From assembly GCA_016932575.1 (NCBI GenBank), contig JAFGCO010000063.1, forward strand, positions 13,316 through 77,315: a DNA stretch of 64,000 nucleotides. The letters run 5' to 3'. Under the pieces are notes generated by a model. The model was not told the DNA's origin. It did no database searches and saw only the letters and a list, made by a program, of their open reading frames with translations. This DNA comes from a bacterium (lineage in GTDB: Bacteria > Zhuqueibacterota > QNDG01 > JAFGCO01). Below, one piece after another: positions 8,300-16,722 of this stretch. A program made the position numbers and the translations under genes. Each line of letters opens with the position of its first letter. Position 1 is the first letter of the stretch.

Positions 8300-11200
8300 A
8301 TGTGTTTTAGAAAAATTTTGATCATCAGCCTTTTTATTTTTCAGATTGTCTGTGCAGGACAATCAATACCGGTTCATCGGGAAAAGGTTCCTTTTGATCT
8401 GGTTGTTCAACATGGTCACAGCGAGTTGGTGAAAAAGATGGCTATTGGACCGAATGGTCGTATAACAGTAACTGCCAGTGATGATGGTACCATTAAACAA
8501 TGGGATATTCAAACTGGCAAAATGTTGCGTACCTACATCGTGAATGAAAAGGAATTTTCTGCCTATGATGTGGTTATTGATCCAAAAGGGAAATACATCA
8601 TTTCACCGGCGAGAAGAGAAAGTTATGAGTATTATCTAAAAAAATGGGATCTGAAAACAGGGAAGCTTTTATACCCTTTAAATCCTGATGGTATTGAATT
8701 TCAAAATGATATTGATCAAATAAGTATTTCCCCCGATGGAAATTTTATCATAATCTATAGTATTTCAAAGTACTTAAAGATATTAGACATTGAAACATGC
8801 AAATCCCTTTGGGAAATAGGGATGGACGATAAAACTAAAAATGTTTATGGTTTTTCAGTCGACCCAAGCGGACAATATATAATAACTAACCTTTATCTTC
8901 ATGGCAAGAAATCAATACAAATCAGAGAATTGGCGACAGGTAAACTATCTCATACAATAGAATCAAACATCGAAGAACTCAACAATATTGATATTAAATT
9001 TGATCCCTCAGGCAAATACTTTATCGTTTCAGGTACAATAGATAGGTATCTTCCCGAAAATGACATATTATCCATTTCTGTATGGAATTTTCAAGATGTT
9101 AAAAGACTATATTCAATCGATTTGGAATTCGCCGGAAATGCGCCTGTTGTTTTTCACCCATCACAGGAAATGATGATTGTGCCTGATGTAAAGAACAGTG
9201 AATTCATGGTAGTAGAAATCGGTAATGGAGAAGTGAAAAGAAAGTGGAAATACGAGAAGAAACTAAAGACGCTTTATTTCGATAAAAGTGGTCACTATTT
9301 GATGTCCAATTGTACCACTACCAGTAATCGGTATATGAGGCTTTGGGATTATACAACGGGTGATCTGTTAATAATATCCCCCATCCAAAATTATTATGAT
9401 CCATTTGAGGAAGCTCTGTTTGATCCCACAGGAGAATACATCCTCTATAGAGGGAATAAATCGCTGACGGTAATTAGGTTGACAGATCTTAAAATAATAA
9501 AACAAATAAGAATAATACCCGCATGGCTGCACCATATAGCAGCCAGAGACACCAGCGGTCAGTTTTTATATTCATATTTTACACCAGGACACGTCGGTGA
9601 AGATTTTTTGAATAAATGGGAATTGCCGTCTTTAAAAATGGTTAAAAGTATGAGATCAAGATGGTTTCGGACAGATCACCTTCCTGTTGATCCTGATGCA
9701 GAAACTGTATTCACATATGCTGAATTGTATGATTCTGCTCTGGTTTATAACCTGGAATCGGGAGAAATAGTGAAAAAATTGGGTGGAAACCTAAGGGAAA
9801 AGGGATCCTGGATAGGTGATGGTTTGGTAGAAGTCGATCCATTAGGTGAGTTTGTTTTCTGCGCATTTGAAGACCGTATTTATAAATGGCATATTGATAC
9901 GGGTGAATTGGTCAAGACGATAAAACTGCCCGAAAAAGTAAAAATTCCAGGTTATAAAAAACCACAGAAACGATATAACAATTGTCTCGCAATTGATCCG
10001 ACGAGAAAATGGATTATACTCACATATTCAGATGTTATAGATATTTATAAGTTTAAATCAGGTAAATTACACAAAAGAATTTTTACTTATTTTGAACCTG
10101 TTTCCCACTCCAACAATTGTCTTGCCATTGATCCTAATGGCGAATTTATTGTGACTTCTTCAGGATCCCACAATCTTCGATCATGGCGTTTAAACGATGG
10201 CCAAATCATGAATTCAAAATATTTTAAAGGATTTAGTTCTATCAAGCAAATGGCTATTGATTCATCTGGTCAATTACTTATTGCCGGACATGATGATGGC
10301 ATTATTTCGATATGGGATGCAAATACACTCGAACATGTAAACACTAAATTTGAACATACAGATCTAATAGGATCGATTCTATTTATACAAAATACAAATA
10401 TCATGATTACAACAAGTGATGATCAAACAGCCAAAATGTGGAATTTAAATACATGGGAACATGTGACATTAATTGGTAATCAAGCAGGCTGGATTGTTTA
10501 CACCCCAGACGGTTATTTCGACGCCTCCCCACATGGGGGTGATATGGTAGCTATGGTCAGTGGTTTGGAAGCCTTTGGTGTAGACCAGTTCGCGGTGCGA
10601 AATAACCGGCCGGATATTATTCTCAAAAGGATGGGCATGGGCAGTCAGGAACTGATCGACCACTATTACGCCCAATACAAACGCCGTATCCGCCGATTAG
10701 GGATTACAGAAGAACAACTCAGCAGTGATCTGCACGTGCCCGAAGCGGAGATACTGGAATCCAAACAAGACGGAAAATTCGTTTCTGTTCGATTTGCATT
10801 GAATGATGACCAATACCCTATCAAACGCTACAATATTTATGTCAACGACGTCCCTCTCTTTGGAGGTTACGGAAAAGAGGTCTCCGGCCGTTCAGTCCAG
10901 AAAACCGAAAGTGTGGAACTCACAACCGGCACAAATAAAATCGAAGTGAGCTGTTTCAATACAGCAGGCGCGGAATCATTCCGGGCCATCACATATGCCG
11001 AGCATCAGGAAGAAGTGCAGCCGGATTTGTACTTCCTTGCTTTCGGCGTCTCCCAATATCAAAATTCCGATCTGAATTTGAGTTATGCCCACAAAGATGC
11101 GCTGGATCTGGCAGACGCATTTCAGGGCTTGTCTGGCCAATTCGGAACGGTGAATGTCAAAACATACACAGACGATCAGGTCACTGTTCAGAATATCCAA

Positions 11201-11866
11201 AATGCAAAAGATTTCCTGAAAGGTGCCAAAACCGATGACATATTCGTGCTTTTTATCGCCGGTCACGGTATGTATTCTCAGGGTGATGATGCCACCTACT
11301 ACTACCTGACCCACAACACCGATATTGCCAATCTGTCCCAAACGGCAGCCGATTTTGATCTGATTGAGGGTCTGCTGCAGGGCATCAAATCCAGAAAGAA
11401 GCTGTTTTTGATGGATACCTGCGAATCGGGTGAAATTGATGAGGAGAAACAGAGTACTTATTATGCGCTGGCAGATTCCAGAGGAATCAAGGCCAGAACG
11501 TCCAGAGCCGTGGTGTTTAAGGAAAGAACCGAACAACACAAACGCTCGTATCTGTACCAGAAAGACCGGTACATCTACAACGATCTGATCCGCCGATCCG
11601 GAGCCATTGTATTTTCATCTTCACGTGGCGGCGAGTTTTCCTATGAGAGCGATGCTGTACAGAACGGGCTGTTTACCGAAGAAATTCTTAAGTGTCTGAC
11701 TGAGGGCGTTGGAGATTCGGATGGCAACGGAATCGTGTCCACCGATGAACTCCGGGATCATGTATCCAGAGCCGTAGCAGAATCCACAGAAGACGCTCAG
11801 CATCCCACCGTGGACCGGGATAATATTTATCAGAAATTCGGATTTCCAGTGAGTAAAGAAAAATGA
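8300..11866 (+). CDS. Secreted WD40-repeat protein with caspase-like (C14) domain, 1188 residues
   Basis: ATG 8300 lies six bases after GGGGG (8289-8293) and 25 bp after the preceding stop, so the two genes are probably cotranscribed. A signal peptide (MCFRKILIISLFIFQIVCAGQ) precedes about 700 residues of WD40-like repeats, many of them degenerate. The C-terminal 450 residues match the gene ending at 2818 nearly motif for motif, including DVPLFGGYGKEV, AGHGMYSQG (His residue 989) and LFLMDTCESGE (Cys residue 1041). The near-terminal loop DSDGNGIVSTDE fits an EF-hand calcium site. Since metacaspases are often calcium-dependent, calcium control is plausible but not shown. The substrate is unknown. 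Confidence 0.9.
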   Translation: MCFRKILIISLFIFQIVCAGQSIPVHREKVPFDLVVQHGHSELVKKMAIGPNGRITVTASDDGTIKQWDIQTGKMLRTYIVNEKEFSAYDVVIDPKGKYIISPARRESYEYYLKKWDLKTGKLLYPLNPDGIEFQNDIDQISISPDGNFIIIYSISKYLKILDIETCKSLWEIGMDDKTKNVYGFSVDPSGQYIITNLYLHGKKSIQIRELATGKLSHTIESNIEELNNIDIKFDPSGKYFIVSGTIDRYLPENDILSISVWNFQDVKRLYSIDLEFAGNAPVVFHPSQEMMIVPDVKNSEFMVVEIGNGEVKRKWKYEKKLKTLYFDKSGHYLMSNCTTTSNRYMRLWDYTTGDLLIISPIQNYYDPFEEALFDPTGEYILYRGNKSLTVIRLTDLKIIKQIRIIPAWLHHIAARDTSGQFLYSYFTPGHVGEDFLNKWELPSLKMVKSMRSRWFRTDHLPVDPDAETVFTYAELYDSALVYNLESGEIVKKLGGNLREKGSWIGDGLVEVDPLGEFVFCAFEDRIYKWHIDTGELVKTIKLPEKVKIPGYKKPQKRYNNCLAIDPTRKWIILTYSDVIDIYKFKSGKLHKRIFTYFEPVSHSNNCLAIDPNGEFIVTSSGSHNLRSWRLNDGQIMNSKYFKGFSSIKQMAIDSSGQLLIAGHDDGIISIWDANTLEHVNTKFEHTDLIGSILFIQNTNIMITTSDDQTAKMWNLNTWEHVTLIGNQAGWIVYTPDGYFDASPHGGDMVAMVSGLEAFGVDQFAVRNNRPDIILKRMGMGSQELIDHYYAQYKRRIRRLGITEEQLSSDLHVPEAEILESKQDGKFVSVRFALNDDQYPIKRYNIYVNDVPLFGGYGKEVSGRSVQKTESVELTTGTNKIEVSCFNTAGAESFRAITYAEHQEEVQPDLYFLAFGVSQYQNSDLNLSYAHKDALDLADAFQGLSGQFGTVNVKTYTDDQVTVQNIQNAKDFLKGAKTDDIFVLFIAGHGMYSQGDDATYYYLTHNTDIANLSQTAADFDLIEGLLQGIKSRKKLFLMDTCESGEIDEEKQSTYYALADSRGIKARTSRAVVFKERTEQHKRSYLYQKDRYIYNDLIRRSGAIVFSSSRGGEFSYESDAVQNGLFTEEILKCLTEGVGDSDGNGIVSTDELRDHVSRAVAESTEDAQHPTVDRDNIYQKFGFPVSKEK

Positions 11867-11889
11867 GAAACGGAGTTTCTCTGAAAAAT

Positions 11890-11919
11890 CTCGTTCCCAA
11901 ACCGGAGTTTGGGAACGAG
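11890..11919. terminator. Perfect 13-bp inverted repeat with 4-nt loop after the third WD40-caspase gene
   Basis: Arms CTCGTTCCCAAAC (11890-11902) and GTTTGGGAACGAG (11907-11919) enclose CGGA. A second small hairpin, GAGAAAC/GTTTCTC with loop GGA (11865-11881), overlaps the stop codon of the gene just before. No T-run follows. It may terminate the WD40-caspase transcript or be a dispersed palindromic element. Confidence 0.5.
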
Positions 11920-11927
11920 GGGAATCG

Positions 11928-12015
11928 GTCATCTCGAAGGAGTCTACCAAGGGTGGACGACTGAGAGATCTGAAAATGCTTACCTTAAAAGAACTCTCGC
12001 TCCGCTCGAGATGAC
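11928..12015. repeat. Palindromic dispersed repeat, copy B (MITE/REP-like)
   Basis: Same termini as copy A: GTCATCTCGA at 11928-11937 and TCGAGATGAC at 12006-12015. It shares CGAAGGAGT and CGACTGAGAGATCT with copy A. Copy B carries extra bases (CTACCAAGGGTGGA) in its left half and has a less exact inner stem. It lies in the convergent gap before the endoglucanase gene. Confidence 0.75.
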
Positions 12016-12156
12016 ACTTTTTATATAATACAAATGAATGCCATCTTGATTCCGATGTATCTGAAGAGAAATCTTTAAACAAAAACAATACCTGTTTCGA
12101 TGTCTTGTCAGCGGTTCTGAATTCCGGCGAAATCAAATGTGATATTCAAATCCATC

Positions 12157-13134
12157 TTATTTATTGAATCGCCGTATAAACTCCCTCGCTTTCACCCCCG
12201 ATTCCGAAAGCTTATCCAAAGACCAGCCGCCTTTGGGATCCGCACCGGGTCTGAGAGCCGAACAGGTCTCCTGTTTATCCGAAATCGACCATTTGACCCA
12301 GCTGATCTGATTTTTTCCCATCCAGTCGATCCAGAGATTCCATTCTTCCATATCCAGTTTATCCTGTCCGGATGAGTTGCAGCCGTCCGATTCAGAAACG
12401 AAAATAGGAATCCCTTTCGACAAAGCATAATCTCCCCGGTCTCTTAACCATTGCCGGTGAGTTACAGCGTAAAAATGCAAGGTATACATTAAATTTATAT
12501 GTTCCCTGATCGGATCATCAGCCACAATATGCACATCCTGATCCCAGTGAGGATTTCCGATTAAAATAATATTGTCCGGATCATACTGACGAATCGCTGT
12601 GATGAGTGTGTCAGAATAGGCTTTCACAAGGGCCCAATCCTGTCTGACAGGTTCATTATAAATTTCATAAATTATATTCGGATGCTCTCCATATGCCTTT
12701 GCCATGTCAATGAAGAAGGCTTTGGCTTCTTCTATATGATTTTCAGCGTGATGATCGTGCCAGTCGATGATCACATAAATTCCCTGGTCGATGCATGCTT
12801 CCACCACGGTTTTCATCAGGCCTTTGGCATGTTCCGGCATGTCCAGATAAGCGCTGTCCGGCTCAATGCCCATGGCTGCGCGAAGAACGGTAATCTTCCA
12901 ATCATCCCGAAGCCATTTTACCGCATCCGCATTCCAGAATTTCGGCCACCAGTTATGCCAGCCCAAACTGACACCGCGCAGTACAACCGGGTCGCCATTA
13001 GCATTCAACAGCCGGGTGCCTTTGACTGAAAGCCGGCCGTGCTGCTTGACAACCGACTTTTCATGGCAGAAGTTCAATATCAAACCTCCGGTGATAAACA
13101 GTACTAAAAAGATAATGGGATAGTTATTTTTCAT
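12157..13134 (-). CDS. Glycoside hydrolase family 5 endoglucanase (GH5_2-like)
   Basis: 325 residues. The N-terminus has one hydrophobic segment (IIFLVLFITGGLIL) ending near Cys23, a signal peptide or poor lipobox, so the enzyme is exported. GH5 hallmarks are present: RAAMG, IIDWHDHHAE, the acid/base Glu161 in IYNEP, the nucleophile Glu248 in IFVSESDG (usually a Trp follows this Glu, here Ser), and the signature WSISDKQETCSALRPGA typical of subfamily 2 cellulases. Predicted to cut beta-1,4-glucans. It stands alone, convergent to the WD40-caspase cluster, without a carbohydrate-binding module or sorting tail. Confidence 0.88.
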   Translation of the reverse strand: MKNNYPIIFLVLFITGGLILNFCHEKSVVKQHGRLSVKGTRLLNANGDPVVLRGVSLGWHNWWPKFWNADAVKWLRDDWKITVLRAAMGIEPDSAYLDMPEHAKGLMKTVVEACIDQGIYVIIDWHDHHAENHIEEAKAFFIDMAKAYGEHPNIIYEIYNEPVRQDWALVKAYSDTLITAIRQYDPDNIILIGNPHWDQDVHIVADDPIREHINLMYTLHFYAVTHRQWLRDRGDYALSKGIPIFVSESDGCNSSGQDKLDMEEWNLWIDWMGKNQISWVKWSISDKQETCSALRPGADPKGGWSLDKLSESGVKAREFIRRFNK

Positions 13135-13503
13135 TTAAGTCTCTTTTTTAAATCAGCGCCTTAAAAACGTTGGGTCATTGTATCTTTGGACTATCGGGTT
13201 CCATAGATATTAGAATATTATCTCAATAAATATAAAATAAACAAAGTTTTTTCAGCAGGCAAATTAAAATTGCAATTTAACAAATTTTAACATAATCAAT
13301 ATCTGATCAAAACAAATAATTTTCAACATAAGAAAAATAAAAAAAAATGATTTTTTGCTTGTAAATTTTAACGGGAATTTGTATTCTTGGATCGATTATC
13401 AATCAATTTGAGAACAGCAGATTCTGAGTGATCAATGCAATTTGAAATTTTATTATCAGAGGAGTATTATCGAGTTTAAAGGAAGCAGGAATTTTAAAAA
13501 ATC
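13135..13503. other. AT-rich divergent intergenic region (369 bp)
   Basis: The gap separates the divergent endoglucanase and yciO genes. It holds A/T-rich sequence with no open frame worth calling. The only regulatory candidate seen is a sigma-70-like promoter at 13359-13387 pointing at yciO. Confidence 0.6.
13359..13387 (+). promoter_or_regulatory. Putative sigma-70 promoter of yciO
   Basis: TTGTAA (13359-13364), 17-bp spacer, TATTCT (13382-13387). Both boxes match consensus at four or five of six positions. The predicted start near 13394 would give a leader of about 110 nt. Confidence 0.35.
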
Positions 13504-14115
13504 ATGACGCAATATTTTAAAATACACAATATCACTCCTCAGAATCGGCTAATTGAAAAAGCTGTGGATATTGTGCGTAACGGTGGTGTGATTGTATATC
13601 CAACAGATTCCACATATGCTTTAGGCTGTCATATGGAAGACAAGACTGCTTTACATCGCATCATCCGGATTCGCCATCTTGATGCAAAACATCATTTTAC
13701 TCTGGTTTGCCGGGATTTATCTGAATTGTCAACATATGCCAGATTTGATACACCGGCGTATCGGTTTTTAAAATTTCATACACCGGGGCCCTATACGTTT
13801 ATCCTTCCTGCAACCAGAGAAGTGCCAAGGCGATTGCTTCATCCCAAACAGAAAACCGTTGGCCTCAGGGTGCCTGATCATCCCATTACTCATGCGCTGC
13901 TGGAATGTCTTAATGAACCCATGATGACTACCACACTGCTTCTTCCGGGAGAAGAGTATCCATTGAATGACGGAGAAATGATTCGGGACCGTTTGTTTCT
14001 GCAAGTTGATTTGGTGATTGACGGAGGGGCGTGCGGTACAGTACCGACAACACTTGTGGATCTTACAGGAGAAACTCCAATTCTGTTACGGGTAGGTAAG
14101 GGGGAGTTGGGATAA
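13504..14115 (+). CDS. yciO: YciO, Sua5/YrdC-family protein
   Basis: 203 residues, the size of E. coli YciO, which it resembles along its whole length: GGVIVYPTDSTYALGC, RIRHLDAKHHFTLVCRDLSE, TPGPYTFILPATREVPRRL, KQKTVGLRVPDHP and DGGACGTVPTTLVDLT. The fold is that of threonylcarbamoyl-AMP synthases, but the YciO branch has weak or different activity and its role is uncertain. The substitution of the usual KxR motif by RIRHLDAKH also marks the YciO branch. No tsa partner genes are nearby. Confidence 0.9.
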   Translation: MTQYFKIHNITPQNRLIEKAVDIVRNGGVIVYPTDSTYALGCHMEDKTALHRIIRIRHLDAKHHFTLVCRDLSELSTYARFDTPAYRFLKFHTPGPYTFILPATREVPRRLLHPKQKTVGLRVPDHPITHALLECLNEPMMTTTLLLPGEEYPLNDGEMIRDRLFLQVDLVIDGGACGTVPTTLVDLTGETPILLRVGKGELG

Positions 14116-14164
14116 AGGACCAGGAATCGGAATTGAAGAATTGATATTGGTATTGGGGAAAGAT

Positions 14165-14255
14165 GGTAATAGGGTAATTGGGTAATAGAGTAATTGGATA
14201 ATTGGGTAACAATATATTGAATAAGTCGTTGTGTCATTGAGTCTTAGAGTCAAAA
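14165..14255. repeat. Two adjacent arrays of 8-bp tandem repeats
   Basis: Array 1 (14165-14212) has six units: GGTAATAG, GGTAATTG, GGTAATAG, AGTAATTG, GATAATTG, GGTAACAA. Array 2 (14224-14255) has four: AGTCGTTG, TGTCATTG, AGTCTTAG, AGTCAAAA. They sit in the gap between yciO and the sigma-54 regulator. No spacers of the CRISPR kind. Confidence 0.75.
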
Positions 14256-14348
14256 GTGGAAGAGTAGACAAATAATCATAGAAAAAATTAATTCCTCATT
14301 TAAAGTAAATCAGCGGGATGTTGTTAACAATATTAAAGGATTGATTTT

Positions 14349-15758
14349 ATGAGACAGATTCTTGTCTGTTCGGCGATGAATCGTGCCATTCAGATGATTC
14401 GTGACAGTTTTAAAAAGCCGGACCGTGTGACGGCATTGAATGATTTTAAGGTGTGCCATGAAGCGTTAAATGAAAAAAGATACGACTTTTTGTTTATTGA
14501 TGCCGGATTTTTCTCTCCAGCAGAAAATATCAAAGGATATCAGGAACAGCTGAATCCCTTTTGGGAAAAAAATCCAACACTGGAAATTGTTATTTTAACA
14601 ACCAAGGAAACCATACGCCGTACTGTTCATCTTGTGAAAGCCGGTGCAAGCGATTACCTGACATTTCCTCTTGATCCTGTGGAAATCCATTACGTCATGG
14701 ATTCCATTTCACAAGATCTGCAAATTTACTCGGAAATCAAGTACCTCAGGGATCAGTTCTGGCACCGGGATTCTTACGCAATTCTGAAAACGAAAAATTC
14801 AAAAATGCAGGATGTTTTTGAGAAAGTAAGGGCTGTGGCACCTACTGAAAGCACAGTGCTTTTGCTGGGAGAAACCGGAACAGGAAAGGGCGTGATTGCA
14901 AACCTTATTCATCGGCACAGTCCACGCAGTGATAAGCAATTTATCCAGATTCATTGCGGTGCAATTTCAGATTCTATTTTGGAAAGCGAAATGTTTGGTC
15001 ATGAGAAGGGTGCATTTACCGGAGCGACTCGTAGAAAACTGGGAAAGTTTGAAATAGCCAATGGGGGAACACTGTTTCTTGATGAAATCGGTACCATCTC
15101 TCCTAATATGCAGGTAAATTTGCTTCATGTATTGCAGGAACGGTCTTTTCAGCGCGTTGGCGGTGAATTGGATATCCATGTCAATGTCCGCCTGATTGCT
15201 GCCACCAATTCTAATTTATATCAGTTGTCTCAGGAGGGACAGTTCCGTCAGGATCTGTATTTCAGGTTGAATGTCTTTCCGATCATGATTCCGCCTCTTC
15301 GTGAGCGCAAGGAAGATATCCCTATTCTGGTTCGGACATTTTTGGATACCCTGAATCAGGCTTCTGCGAAAAAAGTAAGAGAGTGTGATCCGGCTGTATT
15401 CGAGGCCTTGCATAATTATAACTGGCCGGGTAATATTCGTGAACTTGAAAATGTGATTGAACGGGCTTTTGTTCTTGCCGAAAAAGATCATTTAACCGTA
15501 GAGTGCCTTCCTGCAGAACTGGCTATGGTTTCTGATCCAAATTCTGTTTTTTCCTTCCAGAATTCAGATACTTTGGAAAGTGCAAGAAACCGTGCTGTGC
15601 AACTGGTTGAGAAAGCTTATCTTACCGAGTTACTCACACGGTACCATGGGCGAATTAACCGATCTGCGTCCGCAGCCGGCATTGGCGTTCGGCAGCTTCA
15701 TAAACTCATGACAAAGTATGGACTCGATAAATCTCAATTTAAAGAAATTCATTTTTAA
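14349..15758 (+). CDS. Sigma-54-dependent transcriptional activator with degenerate receiver domain
   Basis: 469 residues in NtrC order: receiver (1-125), AAA+ ATPase (about 145-375), and helix-turn-helix (about 410-465). The ATPase has Walker A (GETGTGKG), the sigma-54 contact loop GAFTGA (residues 221-226), Walker B (GGTLFLDEIG) and the arginine-finger region (FRQDLYFRLNVFPI). The receiver keeps Asp51 (LFIDAG), but the acidic pair after strand 1 is missing (ILVCSAM instead of ILIVDDE) and the conserved Lys is replaced (YLTFPLDP). Classical phosphorylation is therefore doubtful. No kinase is adjacent. A -24/-12 promoter lies 270 bp downstream, so the genes at 16084 and 16415 are the likeliest targets. 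Confidence 0.93.
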   Translation: MRQILVCSAMNRAIQMIRDSFKKPDRVTALNDFKVCHEALNEKRYDFLFIDAGFFSPAENIKGYQEQLNPFWEKNPTLEIVILTTKETIRRTVHLVKAGASDYLTFPLDPVEIHYVMDSISQDLQIYSEIKYLRDQFWHRDSYAILKTKNSKMQDVFEKVRAVAPTESTVLLLGETGTGKGVIANLIHRHSPRSDKQFIQIHCGAISDSILESEMFGHEKGAFTGATRRKLGKFEIANGGTLFLDEIGTISPNMQVNLLHVLQERSFQRVGGELDIHVNVRLIAATNSNLYQLSQEGQFRQDLYFRLNVFPIMIPPLRERKEDIPILVRTFLDTLNQASAKKVRECDPAVFEALHNYNWPGNIRELENVIERAFVLAEKDHLTVECLPAELAMVSDPNSVFSFQNSDTLESARNRAVQLVEKAYLTELLTRYHGRINRSASAAGIGVRQLHKLMTKYGLDKSQFKEIHF

Positions 15759-16083
15759 TCCATAATTCGGAACTAAAAGTTCCTGTTTAATAACAATCGG
15801 TCCTGCAAATTCCTTTTTTTTATTTCACATCATTTGATAATCTTATAATATCATAAATAACAAATAATTAAAACTATATCCATTTGTTAAATTTAAACAA
15901 TTGTCCCCATATTTGAACTCAATATATATCAAGATTTTTCTTCCGTATTGAAATTCGGGCTTCAGAGTTCCGGTCTGCGATTTTTTTATCAAGCGATATA
16001 ATATCATTAAAATTAAGCAATTAAGATATTTGGCATTTCTTTTGCCTTGATGTTTCTGTGAATCAATTATGCACGGAAACGGA
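15759..16083. other. Intergenic region with short hairpin and sigma-54 promoter (325 bp)
   Basis: A 6-bp inverted repeat GGAACT/AGTTCC (15769-15783) follows the regulator gene. The middle is AT-rich without a convincing gene. The end holds the sigma-54 promoter at 16031. An upstream activator site pair is expected here but none was recognised with confidence. Confidence 0.6.
16031..16045 (+). promoter_or_regulatory. Sigma-54 (-24/-12) promoter
   Basis: TGGCATTTCTTTTGC matches the consensus TGGCAC-N5-TTGC with exact spacing, the only deviation being T for C at the sixth base. The invariant GG and GC doublets are present. Predicted transcript start is near 16057, 27 bases before the ATG at 16084. 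It is the only good match noticed in the intergenic regions of the window, and it follows a sigma-54 activator gene. Confidence 0.75.
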
Positions 16084-16437
16084 ATGTCAAAAGCCAAAGA
16101 GATTGTCCGTCTGACAGGTGTCATTACAGTCACGGAAAGTGATCGTAAAGGAAAACCTCTTGAGATTGGGATTGAGACCGATGATTTTTTGACTTATGTG
16201 ATCACCTGTAAGAGAAAAGGCCGGGAGCTGTTTAAACACATCTCAAAAAGAGTCTCGATCACCTGTAAGATTGAAGGTAAAAATTATTTTGGAAACGCGC
16301 TGATTTCGGTTATCGACTATTTACTTTTAAAAGAAGGCAATTCTTCGGTATATCGAATGAATATCCAGGACAATCATATTAAAAATCAAATAGAAAACAA
16401 AAAGGAGATGGATCATGAGAGAAAGAAACGCGTTTGA
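16084..16437 (+). CDS. Small protein of unknown function under a sigma-54 promoter
   Basis: ATG 16084 (MSKAKEIVRLTG) is preferred over the in-frame ATG at 16069 because it follows GGAAACGGA and suits the predicted transcript start. 117 residues, with no signal peptide or membrane segment. The first 85 residues alternate short beta-like stretches (VRLTGVITVTES, LEIGIETDDFLTYVITCKR, RVSITCKIEG), which could be a small beta-barrel such as an OB fold; this is a guess. The tail is charged and ends KKEMDHERKKRV. The last 23 bases overlap the next gene. I do not recognise the family. Confidence 0.7.
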   Translation: MSKAKEIVRLTGVITVTESDRKGKPLEIGIETDDFLTYVITCKRKGRELFKHISKRVSITCKIEGKNYFGNALISVIDYLLLKEGNSSVYRMNIQDNHIKNQIENKKEMDHERKKRV

Positions 16438-16573
16438 TGAAGATGAGGATTGGAATTCATCAAAGAGAAAAAAAAAGAATGTGCGGGATGACTGGGATGA
16501 TAAGCATTGGGAAGAGGATGAATACGATCAGGAAGAGGATGATGAATGGGAAGACGCGCAGGAAGATTTTTAG
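16415..16573 (+). CDS. Very acidic 52-residue protein
   Basis: ATG 16415 lies six bases after AAGGAG (16401-16406) and overlaps the end of the preceding gene. The product (MRERNAFDEDEDWNSSKRKK to EDAQEDF) is about half Asp/Glu with five Trp and one Lys/Arg patch, and would be unstructured in isolation. Its ribosome site, overlap and position behind the sigma-54 promoter argue that it is real. Such proteins can be nucleic-acid mimics, chaperone-like or metal binding; nothing chooses among these. Confidence 0.65.
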   Translation: MRERNAFDEDEDWNSSKRKKKNVRDDWDDKHWEEDEYDQEEDDEWEDAQEDF

Positions 16574-16722
16574 TTTATCGCGGTGGGGGTTTTGAAATTC
16601 GCTGTATTTTCACCCATCCGGTATCAATGTAAAAAATATTATTGAATAATGATATTCTTTATTTTAATAGCGGGATATCAATAGAAAACACCTGATTGTT
16701 CAATGAAACACAGGAGAATTTG

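Noticed and set aside
11621-12136. Minus-strand open frame of 171 codons
   Set aside because: It covers the 3' end of the WD40-caspase gene in antisense and then the hairpin and MITE-like repeat; not a gene.
14165-14255. Possible CRISPR array
   Set aside because: Units are only 8 bp, contiguous and without spacers; no cas genes in the window.
15843-16133. Minus-strand open frame of 96 codons
   Set aside because: AT-rich intergenic sequence overlapping the sigma-54 promoter; no ribosome site.
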